The notes under the pieces: generated by a model
The model's database searches: none
The model's input: only the letters and a program-made list of their open reading frames with translations
What the model was told of the DNA's origin: nothing
In this document: in pieces, positions 17,709 to 26,247 of the stretch
How the letters are laid out: every line of letters begins with the position of its first letter
How positions within the stretch are numbered: the first letter of the stretch is position 1
Made by a program: the position numbers and the translations under genes
Source: Pedobacter sp. KBW06
GTDB lineage: Bacteria; Bacteroidota; Bacteroidia; Sphingobacteriales; Sphingobacteriaceae
Length of the DNA: 64,000 nucleotides
Reading direction: 5' to 3'
Assembly: GCF_003852525.1 (NCBI RefSeq)
Contig: NZ_QAJL01000002.1
Span: 337,907 to 401,906, forward strand

Positions 17709-20700
17709 TTATATATGGGGAGTTAATAGATTTTTATTCATTGGATCATCAGGATCAAGGCTGAGGCTGTCTCTTGTTTTGTTTTTCATGATCAGTACAA
17801 AGAGCTGTGGCAGAACCAGCAGCGCAGTGAGGGTCGATAAGATCAATCCTCCGATAACGGCCTGTCCCAATGGAGCGATCTGTTCGCCACCTTCTCCCAT
17901 CCCTATTGCCATCGGAACCATTCCTGCAATCATGGCCATGCTGGTCATAATGATGGGACGCAAACGAGAAGAAGCAGCCAGGAGGGCGGCCTGTCTTGCA
18001 GGCAATCCATGTTTCAGACGATTCACTTCGGCCTGATTAATCATCAGCACTGCATTTGAAACAGAGACACCTACCGACATGATGATGCCCATATAGGATT
18101 GCAGGTTCAGGGTGCTTCCGGAAATCAGCAGCATCAGCAGGCTTCCCCCGATCACCGCCGGAACCACAGAGAGGATCAGGCCGGATAAGGCAAAAGATTG
18201 GTAATAGGCCGTCAGCATCAGGAAAATCACCACTATTGCAACTGCCAGTCCGGTTTGTAATCCGGAAAGGGTTTCTTCAAGCAACTGCATCAGCCCTTCT
18301 GAAGAAACCACCAATCCTCTCGGCGGTTCGCCCAGCTCCTTCAGGACTTTTTGCACCGCAGTGGAGGCGTTGCCCAGATCTGACTGATGAACATTGGCCA
18401 GTACCGTTACATACCGGTTAGGTCCCTGCCGGTTCACCTGTGCAGGTAATTTAATCATCTGCAGGGTGGCTACATCTTCCAGAACCGGTCTTGACTGTCC
18501 CGATTTCAGAGGCAATGAACGGAGCTTATCCAGCGATTGCATGTCTGTTTCAGGAACCTGGACCTGCACCTGAAACACAAGACCTGATTTAGGGTCTATC
18601 CAAAGATTTTTATTGGTAAAACGGGTAGATGAAGTGGCCATAGTTAATGCTTTACTGACATCCTCCATGGTCAGTCCAAACTGGGCTGCCTGTTCCCTGT
18701 TTACATTAATCTGTACGCTGGGGTAATTGATGGGTTCCGCGATCCGCACATCACGAAGAAAAGGGATTTTCTTTAAGCTGGCTTCAATCTTCAGGGCAAA
18801 CTTTTCCGCACCCTTCAGTTGTCCTGCGGCCACTTTAATCTGAACGGGGTTCATTGCCCCCTGGCTCATGATCTTCTCCACCAGCTCCATGGGTTCAAAG
18901 CTGATTTTGAGTTCAGGCAGCTGTTTCGCCACTTCTTTACGAACCTGTTCCTTAAGACCGGAAATTGGTCTGTCGAATTTTTTCTGATCTATAGACAACT
19001 GTAAAACAGCTTCATGAGCGGCGCTTGTGAAAAGGAAAATGGGATTGATAGCAGTTGCGGAAGGTTGTAAACCTACAAACGCAGAGCTGATTTTAACCGA
19101 GCCTTCCGGCATTTGGGCTGTGATGATCTGTGTTAACCGTTCGAGGTATGCCTCCGTTTTTTCCAGTCTGCTCCCTTCTGGTGCCAACATCCGTACCTGA
19201 ATGTCACCGCTGTTGCTGGCAGGGAGGATATCTGTTCCAATGGTTAATCCTGCGGCAATGACCATAGCGGGCACCAGGACGATATAAAGTCCGATCACGC
19301 CTGCTGCTTTTCGCTGACCTGCACGAATCAGGATCAGGTAACGACGCTTGAATTTCTCAAACCGCGTCAGCTCTTTTCTATGCAGGCTGATCTTATGGTG
19401 CCGGAAAAGCTCCGGTTTCATCATCCAGTTGGCGAGAATGGGAACAAATGTTTGTGAAGCGATAAAGGAAGCGATCATGGCAAAGGCCACAGCCAGTGAT
19501 AAAGGCATAAACATATCTCTGGGAATCCCGGTCATCATGAAAGAAGGAATCAATACTGCGAGGATACAGAACAGGATCAGAATTTTGGGAATAGAAATTT
19601 CCAGCAATGCATCCAGAATGGCCCTTTGTTTCGGCTTTTCCATTTCAAAATGCTGATGGATGTTTTCTATGGTTACCGTGGCTTCATCGACCAGAATACC
19701 TATGGCCAGTGCCAGTCCGCTGAGGGTCATCACGTTGATGGTCTGACCAAACATGTACAACATGATCACTGCCGAAAGGATGGCAATGGGAATGGTGAGC
19801 ACCACAATCAGGGCTCCCCGGGAATCTCCGAGAAAAAGAAATACCATTAATCCTGTCAAGATCGCGCCCAGCAGGCCTTCATGAACCAGGTTTTCCAATG
19901 AGCGTTCTATATATCCGCTTTGGTCAAATACATATTTTATATCCACATCTTCGGGCAATGCGGCCTTCAGCTTTGGAATTGAGGCTTTCAGGTTTTCTAC
20001 CACCTTAAGCGTCGAAGCATCAGCTTTTTTGATCACAGGAAGGTAAACGGACCGTTTGCCATTGATGATGGCATATCCGGTCGTTACATCGGCTGCATCC
20101 TCCACACTGGCGATGTGTTTTACAAAAACATTCGTTCCTGATCCCGTCCTGATGGGAATATTCAGGAACTCTTCCGGGCCATTGGCCATGGAGTTAACCG
20201 GGCTCATCAGGTTCTGATCGCCAATCCGGATGTTTCCTGCGGGCGCAGGGAAGTTATTTTTAGCAATGGCTGTGGTTACTTCTTCTGCGGATAAACCATA
20301 AGAAAGCATCAGCTCCGGATTTACTTTTACTACGATGGTCCGTACATTGCCGCCAAACGGGGCAGGTGCCGTTACTCCGGGGATGGTCACAAACATGGGC
20401 CGCACTTTGGTCAGGGCAAGGGTTTGTAATTCTGTAATGGACTTTTCTGCACTTTCAAATACCAGCTGCCCAATGGGAAGAGAACTTCCATCAAAACGGA
20501 CCACCTGTGGAGGTACAGCGCCCGGAGGCAGAAAGCCCATCGCACGGGATACCTGTGCAGAGAGCTCTCCCGAGGCCTGTGCCATATCTGTTCCGGGATA
20601 AAAAGTAAGCTTCATCAGGGTAAATCCCTGAACGCTCTTAAAATCTATGCCCTTTACCCCGCTGACAAAAATGAGTACCTTTTGAAACTCATTGGCCATA

Positions 20701-20885
20701 AAGCCATCCATATAAGCCGGGGTCAATCCTCCATAAGGCATGGCAATATAAATGACTGGCAGTTCCACCTTTGGAAAGATATCTACGTTGATATTTCTGA
20801 TGGCCGTAAAGGAAAAATAGGCAATCGCCAGGATGGCGACCATTATTGTTAAAGGCTTTTTTAATGCAAACCTGATCATATTCAT
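17709..20885 (-). CDS. RND-family efflux transporter permease (AcrB/CzcA superfamily)
   Basis: Proton-driven inner-membrane pump of the tripartite efflux system. The 1058 residues show the first transmembrane helix at about 10-30, a large periplasmic porter loop, TM2-6 from about 340 (LAIGILVDEATVTIENIHQ in TM4, where the conserved acidic pair reads Asp-Glu), a second periplasmic loop (about 560-860) and TM8-12 with GVSVSNAVLMINQAEVNRL. The TM10 lysine/threonine relay was not assessed. The gene starts 6 bp after the TolC-like gene and stops 7 bp before the adaptor gene. The motifs lean towards drug/solvent pumps over metal pumps, but this is weak. Confidence 0.93.
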   Translation of the reverse strand: MNMIRFALKKPLTIMVAILAIAYFSFTAIRNINVDIFPKVELPVIYIAMPYGGLTPAYMDGFMANEFQKVLIFVSGVKGIDFKSVQGFTLMKLTFYPGTDMAQASGELSAQVSRAMGFLPPGAVPPQVVRFDGSSLPIGQLVFESAEKSITELQTLALTKVRPMFVTIPGVTAPAPFGGNVRTIVVKVNPELMLSYGLSAEEVTTAIAKNNFPAPAGNIRIGDQNLMSPVNSMANGPEEFLNIPIRTGSGTNVFVKHIASVEDAADVTTGYAIINGKRSVYLPVIKKADASTLKVVENLKASIPKLKAALPEDVDIKYVFDQSGYIERSLENLVHEGLLGAILTGLMVFLFLGDSRGALIVVLTIPIAILSAVIMLYMFGQTINVMTLSGLALAIGILVDEATVTIENIHQHFEMEKPKQRAILDALLEISIPKILILFCILAVLIPSFMMTGIPRDMFMPLSLAVAFAMIASFIASQTFVPILANWMMKPELFRHHKISLHRKELTRFEKFKRRYLILIRAGQRKAAGVIGLYIVLVPAMVIAAGLTIGTDILPASNSGDIQVRMLAPEGSRLEKTEAYLERLTQIITAQMPEGSVKISSAFVGLQPSATAINPIFLFTSAAHEAVLQLSIDQKKFDRPISGLKEQVRKEVAKQLPELKISFEPMELVEKIMSQGAMNPVQIKVAAGQLKGAEKFALKIEASLKKIPFLRDVRIAEPINYPSVQINVNREQAAQFGLTMEDVSKALTMATSSTRFTNKNLWIDPKSGLVFQVQVQVPETDMQSLDKLRSLPLKSGQSRPVLEDVATLQMIKLPAQVNRQGPNRYVTVLANVHQSDLGNASTAVQKVLKELGEPPRGLVVSSEGLMQLLEETLSGLQTGLAVAIVVIFLMLTAYYQSFALSGLILSVVPAVIGGSLLMLLISGSTLNLQSYMGIIMSVGVSVSNAVLMINQAEVNRLKHGLPARQAALLAASSRLRPIIMTSMAMIAGMVPMAIGMGEGGEQIAPLGQAVIGGLILSTLTALLVLPQLFVLIMKNKTRDSLSLDPDDPMNKNLLTPHI

Positions 20886-20891
20886 AATGTC

Positions 20892-22280
20892 TTATTTTAA
20901 ATTGTTGAACAGATAGCTGTAATCACCGGAAAGCTCCGCTCTGATATTCAACTGGGTCCAAAGCTCCTGAGACAGTTCGAGATCGCTTTTCTCCACCTGC
21001 TGTAACAGCGCCTGAATCTGAAGGAGCTCGGTCAGGCTGATCAGTCCGGCTTCATATCTCGACAAGTACAAGTCATAAGCATTTAAGGTCTTCTTTAGTG
21101 CTTCTTTCGTTTTCGCTACCTGTTTCACCTGCGCATTGATCCGGGAAGAGATGGCCTGTAAAGCAGTATTCATCTGAAGTTTTTGCAGCTGATATTGAGA
21201 TTGTGCTGCATCCACCTGTTTCTGCGCACGTTTTTTTTCCAGCGAACCGGTATACAGGCCAGTCAGGTTCCAGCTAAGCCCCAACCCGATCAGGTAATTC
21301 CGGGAGCTGTTGTCAAAACCGGAAGCAAAATCCCGATGTACACTCCCATCCCTATTGATTCCTGTCCCTCTTGCAGAAAGCCCTGCCAGCAAGGCGATGG
21401 ATGGCAATTGCTTCCTTGCCAAGACCTCTTTCTGGCTCTGCTGATATTTGAGCCGTTGATCCAGGACCTGCAGAAATGGATGGCTTGTGGAGACAGCATC
21501 CAGACCTTGATCCGCGAGTCCGATGTTCCCGTACATTTTCATCGGAAGCCGCAGTGCTCCGCTTAATCCGGGTACAAATTCTTTCAGGTTATCCTGACCT
21601 GCGGCATATTTCCCTTGCCACTCCTCTTGCTGTGCCATAGCCTGCAGATAGGCAGAGGCGGCAAGAGCAGTATCTGCACCAGGCTTTAAACCCGCTTCGG
21701 CCAGGCTTGAGGAGAGGTCAAAAATTTCCTTTACACGCGATGCATTTTTATCTGCCCAGCTTAAACCCGCCCGGGCATAACATAAATTCAGATAAGTTCT
21801 GGTCATTTTACCTCGGAGCGAGAGCAGGGAAGCATCATAATTACTTTGTGCTTCCCGGACTTCGTATCCTGCGGATTCCATCATCTTTTGTTGTTTGCCA
21901 AACTGAGAAACTTTCCAATCCAGCAAGACAGAACCAAAAGTGTTCATCGTGCCGGCCGAAGCACCACCCTTGTTCTCCACATTGCCATTCACATTGAATA
22001 CACCTGGAATTGGAAAGAATGCCCCGTTTGTGCCGGCAAAAGTGCCAAAGGAGTTTTGTAATTGTAACTGAACCTGCGGAAGGGCTGCAGTTCTCAACTC
22101 TTTCTTCCGGTATTCAAATTCTTCGATCCTCGCCTGCTTTTCGGTCAGCATAGGATATTTGTCGCCCATCAATTCCCATAAATAGGAAAGTGAGCCTTCT
22201 TTAGGTCCCTGAGAATAGGCCCCAACGCTATATAGCATCAGCAGCATACCCATCAGATAAAGAGGTAAGTTCTTCATCAT
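20892..22280 (-). CDS. TolC-family outer-membrane efflux protein
   Basis: Outer-membrane channel of the tripartite pump and first gene of the operon with the RND permease and adaptor. About 462 residues with a signal peptide (KNLPLYLMGMLLMLYSVGAYSQG) and two OEP repeats rich in long amphipathic helices (for example YDASLLSLRGKMTRTYLNLCYARAGLSW and YDLYLSRYEAGLISLTELLQIQALLQQVE, the second being the typical OEP end motif). ATGs at 22280 and 22277 are both possible; one codon further up is only a TTG. Confidence 0.92.
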   Translation of the reverse strand: MMKNLPLYLMGMLLMLYSVGAYSQGPKEGSLSYLWELMGDKYPMLTEKQARIEEFEYRKKELRTAALPQVQLQLQNSFGTFAGTNGAFFPIPGVFNVNGNVENKGGASAGTMNTFGSVLLDWKVSQFGKQQKMMESAGYEVREAQSNYDASLLSLRGKMTRTYLNLCYARAGLSWADKNASRVKEIFDLSSSLAEAGLKPGADTALAASAYLQAMAQQEEWQGKYAAGQDNLKEFVPGLSGALRLPMKMYGNIGLADQGLDAVSTSHPFLQVLDQRLKYQQSQKEVLARKQLPSIALLAGLSARGTGINRDGSVHRDFASGFDNSSRNYLIGLGLSWNLTGLYTGSLEKKRAQKQVDAAQSQYQLQKLQMNTALQAISSRINAQVKQVAKTKEALKKTLNAYDLYLSRYEAGLISLTELLQIQALLQQVEKSDLELSQELWTQLNIRAELSGDYSYLFNNLK

Positions 22281-22312
22281 CAAAAATTAAAATTGTAGCA
22301 ATACGTGATTAG

Positions 22313-22363
22313 CATGTTGTTCTTTGGGAACGACATGAGCGGATTAAACAGCGGCGCTGTTTA
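22313..22363 (-). other. Two hairpins between the small membrane gene and tolC-like gene
   Basis: Inverted repeats 22313-22322/22328-22337 (10 bp, one G-U) and 22345-22352/22356-22363 (8 bp, perfect). No U-run follows either, so they may be leader structures of the efflux operon or processing sites, not terminators. Confidence 0.5.
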
Positions 22364-22378
22364 TTTAAAGAAGGGATG

Positions 22379-22750
22379 CTATATCAGTAAAAGCCTGTTT
22401 TTGATAAACAGGGGAACCGGAGAACCGGGGAGGTACGGATTTGAGGGTACTGCCAGGTATTTATCTTTTTTAAAGAAAAAGACAGACAGCAGAAAATCCG
22501 GTAACAGAAAAAACAGAATCAGGGCTGATGCCGACATCTGGTTCAGGTGCTGTTTAGAAAGAATTCCGTCTGCGGAGTTCAGCGTCGCCGTACAAATCTT
22601 ACTGACTTTGACGCCCGTGGCAGCGACAGGGCTGACTTCCGCAAAAAAAGATTGGATTCCTTTTCTAACAGAACATGCAGAAAGTACAAAGCAGCCCATC
22701 AATACGAATAACAGCAGCGGTTTTAAGCGGCCGGCATTTTCATTGCGCAT
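22379..22750 (-). CDS. Small membrane/lipoprotein-like protein ahead of the efflux operon
   Basis: A 123-residue product of unknown function. The start at 22750 (MRNENAGRLKPLLLFVLMGCFVLSACSV) is preferred because a -7 box at 22778-22785 predicts a transcript start around 22771, leaving a 20-nt leader; an ATG at 22771 would be leaderless. It has a lipobox-like LSAC, a central hydrophobic helix (about 77-95, SALILFFLLPDFLLSVFFF) and a C-terminal PVPLFIKNRLLLI motif. I believe similar small proteins occur next to efflux genes in other Bacteroidota, but I cannot name a family. It lies 98 bp upstream of the tolC-like gene on the same strand. Confidence 0.6.
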   Translation of the reverse strand: MRNENAGRLKPLLLFVLMGCFVLSACSVRKGIQSFFAEVSPVAATGVKVSKICTATLNSADGILSKQHLNQMSASALILFFLLPDFLLSVFFFKKDKYLAVPSNPYLPGSPVPLFIKNRLLLI

Positions 22751-22777
22751 GGGATTTAAGATTTTATACATGTCTTA

Positions 22778-22785
22778 CAAACATA
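22778..22785 (-). promoter_or_regulatory. -7 box for the small membrane protein / efflux operon
   Basis: TATGTTTG on the minus strand fits TAnnTTTG and sits in the 40-bp gap after the DsrE-like gene. No -33 TTG was seen. Confidence 0.45.
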
Positions 22786-22811
22786 GCTTTTTTTAAACGG
22801 ACAGAAAAACT

Positions 22812-23264
22812 TTAAGGATGAACAACTGCCCAGCCCTGTTGCTGACGGATGATAATTTCTCCATTTCCGCTGGGAACGAAACTGATGAAATCGAACAATT
22901 CGGACTTATCGATTTTCCTTTCTTTCAGGGTGTTCTCACATTGGGCCAGGATCACACCTTTCGACTGTAACAATTTTAAAGCAGGTTCATAACTGCTGTT
23001 CTTATGGTATACTGCAACACCATCACCAAAGACAATCAGTTCTAATTCCAGTTTGCCTTTAAGGCGGGGATCTTCCAATGCATTTTTGATGTTCCGCAAA
23101 GTGCTATTGATCTTCTTCTCTTCTCCGTTATTGAGTACATACAAAGCTTTATAGTGCTTCATAGTCGCTTTAGCACCTGTAAAGCTCGCTTTTTCCTGGG
23201 CCATCAGTGGCTTAAAAAAAGTAGAAAAGAAGAACATGCAGAGGATAAAGGTTAGGTTTTTCAT
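22812..23264 (-). CDS. Exported DsrE-family protein
   Basis: A 150-residue protein with a signal peptide (LTFILCMFFFSTFFKPLMAQ) and a DsrE/DsrF-like fold (about 38-145): KHYKALYVLNNGEEKKINSTLRN, LELIVFGDGVAVYHKN, LLQSKGVILAQCENTLKE. The single Cys in QCENT is at the position that carries sulfur in cytoplasmic DsrE/TusD proteins. Exported homologues in Bacteroidota are of unknown role; a sulfur-carrier function is only inferred. It is divergent from the FMN reductase gene and on the same strand as the efflux genes. Confidence 0.8.
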   Translation of the reverse strand: MKNLTFILCMFFFSTFFKPLMAQEKASFTGAKATMKHYKALYVLNNGEEKKINSTLRNIKNALEDPRLKGKLELELIVFGDGVAVYHKNSSYEPALKLLQSKGVILAQCENTLKERKIDKSELFDFISFVPSGNGEIIIRQQQGWAVVHP

Positions 23265-23352
23265 AGTTTCATCTGAGTTTTTAATTGGGGATCAGCCTGC
23301 AATATATGTTTTTTAACAAGGCGTGTCAAAATCTAAAAAGAAAGAGATTTTA

Positions 23353-23360
23353 TACCTTTG
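23353..23360 (+). promoter_or_regulatory. -7 box for the FMN reductase gene
   Basis: TACCTTTG fits TAnnTTTG. The expected start near 23367 gives an 18-nt leader to the ATG at 23385, which argues against the in-frame TTG at 23358. Confidence 0.45.
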
Positions 23361-23384
23361 AACGATCATAAGGTCAATCAAAAG

Positions 23385-23972
23385 ATGAGAACAGCTAAAA
23401 TAAAGATCCTCGCCATTTCCGGAAGCACCAGAAAAACCTCTTCAAATATTAACCTGATTAAGGCCATTGCCTTACTGGCCACAGAAACTTTTGCGATTAC
23501 CATTTTTGAGGGGCTCACAGAATTGCCTCATTTTAATCCGGATCTGGATTATGGTCAGGTGCCGGAAAATGAAAAAGTGGCAAGCTTCAGAAAACAACTC
23601 AGGGAGGCCGATGCAGTTTTAATCTGTACCCCCGAGTATGCCGTTGGTGTTCCGGGCAGCTTAAAAAATGCCATTGACTGGACCGTTTCTACAATGGAAT
23701 TTTCTAAAAAACCGGTGGCTTTGATTACAGCATCCACGGCGGGAAGCAGGGCGCATCAATCATTACTTGGAACCTTATTGATTATTGAATCCAAAATCAG
23801 TTCTGCTACACAGCTTCTGATTTCTGCGATTCAAACGAAGTTGAATTCAGATCTTCAGCTTACCGATGAAGAGACGCTAAACAAGGTGAATCAACTCATC
23901 CTGTCTTTAACAGAAATCGTAAACGGAACAGTTCCGGAGTCCGGACTTTTGCCTGCCCCGCTTTTAAATTAG
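23385..23972 (+). CDS. NAD(P)H-dependent FMN reductase / quinone reductase-like flavoprotein
   Basis: Flavodoxin-fold oxidoreductase of 195 residues. The start at 23385 (MRTAKIKILAISGSTRKTSSN) places the FMN phosphate-binding loop GSTRKTSSN at the usual distance from the N-terminus. The second flavin-contact segment CTPEYAVGVPGSLKNAIDWTV (about 81-101) is the family signature (TPEYNxxxPGxLKNAIDW). It probably transfers electrons from NAD(P)H to FMN, quinones or azo compounds; the physiological acceptor is unknown. Its stop overlaps the convergent lipoprotein gene by 4 bp. Confidence 0.9.
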   Translation: MRTAKIKILAISGSTRKTSSNINLIKAIALLATETFAITIFEGLTELPHFNPDLDYGQVPENEKVASFRKQLREADAVLICTPEYAVGVPGSLKNAIDWTVSTMEFSKKPVALITASTAGSRAHQSLLGTLLIIESKISSATQLLISAIQTKLNSDLQLTDEETLNKVNQLILSLTEIVNGTVPESGLLPAPLLN

Positions 23973-24574
23973 TCTTTTACCGGCCATTTACTATAATAAC
24001 TGAGGAGCTTAAATTCGCCTTTTATTTGTCCAACCACCAGACCAAACCAATAGTCTCCTCTTCCATCCGGACGTTCCCATTGCAGATAATAATTGAATAG
24101 CAACGTTCCGGGATCTGTTCCCCGCGACAACCGCTGATAATAATTGCTGGACTGATCGCTTTGAAGGTTTACCGGATATACGTCATCCCCTTGTTCGTAA
24201 CCTAATACCCGACGCTGTTCTTTATCGAAAAAGTTCTTCCGGTAATATTCCGGAAACTCATCCCTACTTAACAGTCCGCCCTTTTCGTCGATTGCCTGCG
24301 ATTCGTTCAACCACATCATCTGTGTTTGCATCGGAAAATGAATCATATTCAGGAGCCCTGGCTGATCATTATTTACGATTGCCGTTTTCAGTTTCATCAG
24401 AAAGATTCTGGCTTGCTTTAACTGCCCGGCGGTATCCAGTTGCTGCAGCGGAATTACTTTGGCCTTTTTTCCGGAATTAAGATCCTTAACAGGCAGCTGT
24501 GAATCAGGGCCCCGGGTACAACCCACCGCACAACACAATAACAAAAGAATTACGATTTGATAAATCCCCTCCAT
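23969..24574 (-). CDS. Hypothetical lipoprotein
   Basis: A 201-residue product from ATG 24574 with a lipoprotein signal (IVILLLLCCAVGCTRG). The mature part is mixed alpha/beta with a Trp/Tyr-rich end (NYYLQWERPDGRGDYWFGLVVGQIKGEFKLLSYYSKW). I do not recognise the family; the layout of a helical start and a curved sheet ending in a substrate-like cavity resembles NTF2-like or SnoaL-like proteins, which is only a guess. It converges with the FMN reductase gene (4-bp overlap) and stands alone on its strand. Confidence 0.7.
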   Translation of the reverse strand: MEGIYQIVILLLLCCAVGCTRGPDSQLPVKDLNSGKKAKVIPLQQLDTAGQLKQARIFLMKLKTAIVNNDQPGLLNMIHFPMQTQMMWLNESQAIDEKGGLLSRDEFPEYYRKNFFDKEQRRVLGYEQGDDVYPVNLQSDQSSNYYQRLSRGTDPGTLLFNYYLQWERPDGRGDYWFGLVVGQIKGEFKLLSYYSKWPVKD

Positions 24575-24695
24575 TTCTACCAATTTACATAAAAGAGTTC
24601 AAACCGAACAATTTTGATGTACCTGTTCAAAATCCAGAACAGAAGACATTTAACACGTGTAAAAACAAAGATCTTTGAATAACTTTGAAACGATC

Positions 24696-25583
24696 ATGAC
24701 TCATAAATCAATAATTAAGCTATTTCTAATCCTATTCATCTTTAGTTCCTGCAGTAGTAAAGAGCAAGACAAGCATCCGGAAATTAAAAACTTCCCTGAA
24801 TTTAACAGTACTTCGAAAGACATTCACATGGAGCAGCTAGGTACGGATGAGGAAGATATCTGCCGGGTGTATCCTTCAAGAGACCAGAAAAGGCTCGTTG
24901 TGATCAGCAGGCTGATCAGTGAAGATGCACATAAGAAATACCGTTTACAGGTTTATGATACTGCACTGAATGTCCTGAAAAAGATTGATGCCCCTGAACT
25001 CGACGGCCTGTTTGGAACAGATGACCTGGAAAATATCTATGCAGGTAAAGGTTATTTTGAACATGGTTCTTATCAATATCGGCCAATACTACAAATGAAA
25101 GTAACTGACCGGCCCTCCAGGTCAGGACAGTCGCTGGAAATCGATGGAAAAACCTTATTTGAAATGCCACAAAGGGGGGATACATTACTTAGTTTTCAGC
25201 GTAAAGATTATAACGGGCTCTTTTATTACATGAAGCAATCGGGAAAAGTTTACCAGATCTTTTTCAAAAACTGCGCATATTGTGAGAGCAAGTTCAATGC
25301 AGATTGGTCCATTTCAGAATACCGGGCAGCAGACAACGGGACAAACCAGATCATCAGGCCTTATGACCGGCTCCCTAAAGGATGGTTTCAGGACCATTCG
25401 ATCTACTATTACAGAATAGCGCTTGCCGGAGCATCAATCGATTTTAAAATCAGATACCTTGATGAAAGTCAGGCCAGCCTTCTAAAAAAGATAGATTTTG
25501 CAGGCAAGTCCTTTCTTTTTTATAAAAAAGCAGGACAGGAAAACCGCAGGTTATATTTCTTCAAAGAATTCAAAAAAGGATAA
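24696..25583 (+). CDS. Hypothetical lipoprotein
   Basis: A 295-residue product from ATG 24696 (MTHKSIIKLFLILFIFSSCSS), with a clear lipobox. A TAACTTTG box (24680-24687) lies only 8 bp before the ATG, so either the message is nearly leaderless or the promoter lies elsewhere. The mature part has repeated beta-strand-like segments (RLVVISRLISED, YRLQVYDTALNVLKKID, LYFFKEFKKG) and one CAYC pair. No family recognised. It stands alone between divergent and convergent neighbours, and a hairpin follows at once. Confidence 0.72.
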   Translation: MTHKSIIKLFLILFIFSSCSSKEQDKHPEIKNFPEFNSTSKDIHMEQLGTDEEDICRVYPSRDQKRLVVISRLISEDAHKKYRLQVYDTALNVLKKIDAPELDGLFGTDDLENIYAGKGYFEHGSYQYRPILQMKVTDRPSRSGQSLEIDGKTLFEMPQRGDTLLSFQRKDYNGLFYYMKQSGKVYQIFFKNCAYCESKFNADWSISEYRAADNGTNQIIRPYDRLPKGWFQDHSIYYYRIALAGASIDFKIRYLDESQASLLKKIDFAGKSFLFYKKAGQENRRLYFFKEFKKG

Positions 25584-25619
25584 AGCCCGGGTAGCTGCTC
25601 ATCAGGTCTCCGGGCTTTA
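25581..25619. terminator. Hairpin between converging genes
   Basis: Arms TAAAGCCCGG and CCGGGCTTTA (25581-25590 with 25610-25619). The left arm contains the stop codon of the lipoprotein gene, and the hairpin also lies 12 bp past the convergent DinB gene. No long U-run on either side, but the position suggests a shared terminator. Confidence 0.6.
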
Positions 25620-25630
25620 TCTTCCTTATG

Positions 25631-26155
25631 TTAATCACGCAACCAAAAATAGGGTGGTTCGATTCCCAGAGACCTCAGATAAACCGTAGCCTGTGCACGG
25701 TGGTGAATTTCGTTATCAATCCAATATAAGACGAAGGAATAGATGGGACCTTCGTATTCACCATAGGCAAGATCGGTTTCATGAAAACGGCTTAAAGGAA
25801 TTCCAGGCCATCCGATCTCTATGTCGACCGTTAGCTCATCCCAGAGCCTCAGTATTTCCGCTTTCGATACAGGCTTTGAGCCATTTGTATGATGAGACAA
25901 GGCAGCTGTGTTATCCCATTCCCCGGTCAGGACACCTTTCATTCCTGATGATGCCAATCCGATCATTTCCAGCACCATTTCCGAGAAAGGACGCATCCCG
26001 CCAATACTATAATTAAAGAATTCATTTTCCGGAAAAGCTTCAATCGCTCTTCGTGTAAGCCGGCGGTGTCCCTGCCAGTGAACCAGTAGATCCTCCGTAG
26101 CAATAACAAAGGGAGAGGCATAAATTTTTTGTACGTCTGCAATATGATTTTCCAT
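25631..26155 (-). CDS. DinB-family protein
   Basis: A 174-residue four-helix-bundle protein of the DinB/YfiT superfamily. Candidate metal-binding histidines are in LLVHWQGHRRLTRRAIEAF near the N-terminus and in WIDNEIHHRAQATVYLRSLGIEPP (about 144-167), a strong DinB signature. Family members are thiol transferases or stress-induced enzymes of mostly unknown function; this one has no informative neighbours. It is a single-gene unit. Confidence 0.88.
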   Translation of the reverse strand: MENHIADVQKIYASPFVIATEDLLVHWQGHRRLTRRAIEAFPENEFFNYSIGGMRPFSEMVLEMIGLASSGMKGVLTGEWDNTAALSHHTNGSKPVSKAEILRLWDELTVDIEIGWPGIPLSRFHETDLAYGEYEGPIYSFVLYWIDNEIHHRAQATVYLRSLGIEPPYFWLRD

Positions 26156-26247
26156 GTTTTAAGGTTTTATAGGGTCTTTGTATCTGTTTATAACACAAAG
26201 AAAACATAGACCACTGACAACCCTATGGCAGTCTGTTTTAATAAAAA

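Noticed and set aside
22305..22796. 163-codon plus-strand frame over the small membrane gene
   Set aside because: No signal peptide or family-like sequence; the minus-strand frame has a lipobox, a helix and a promoter box.
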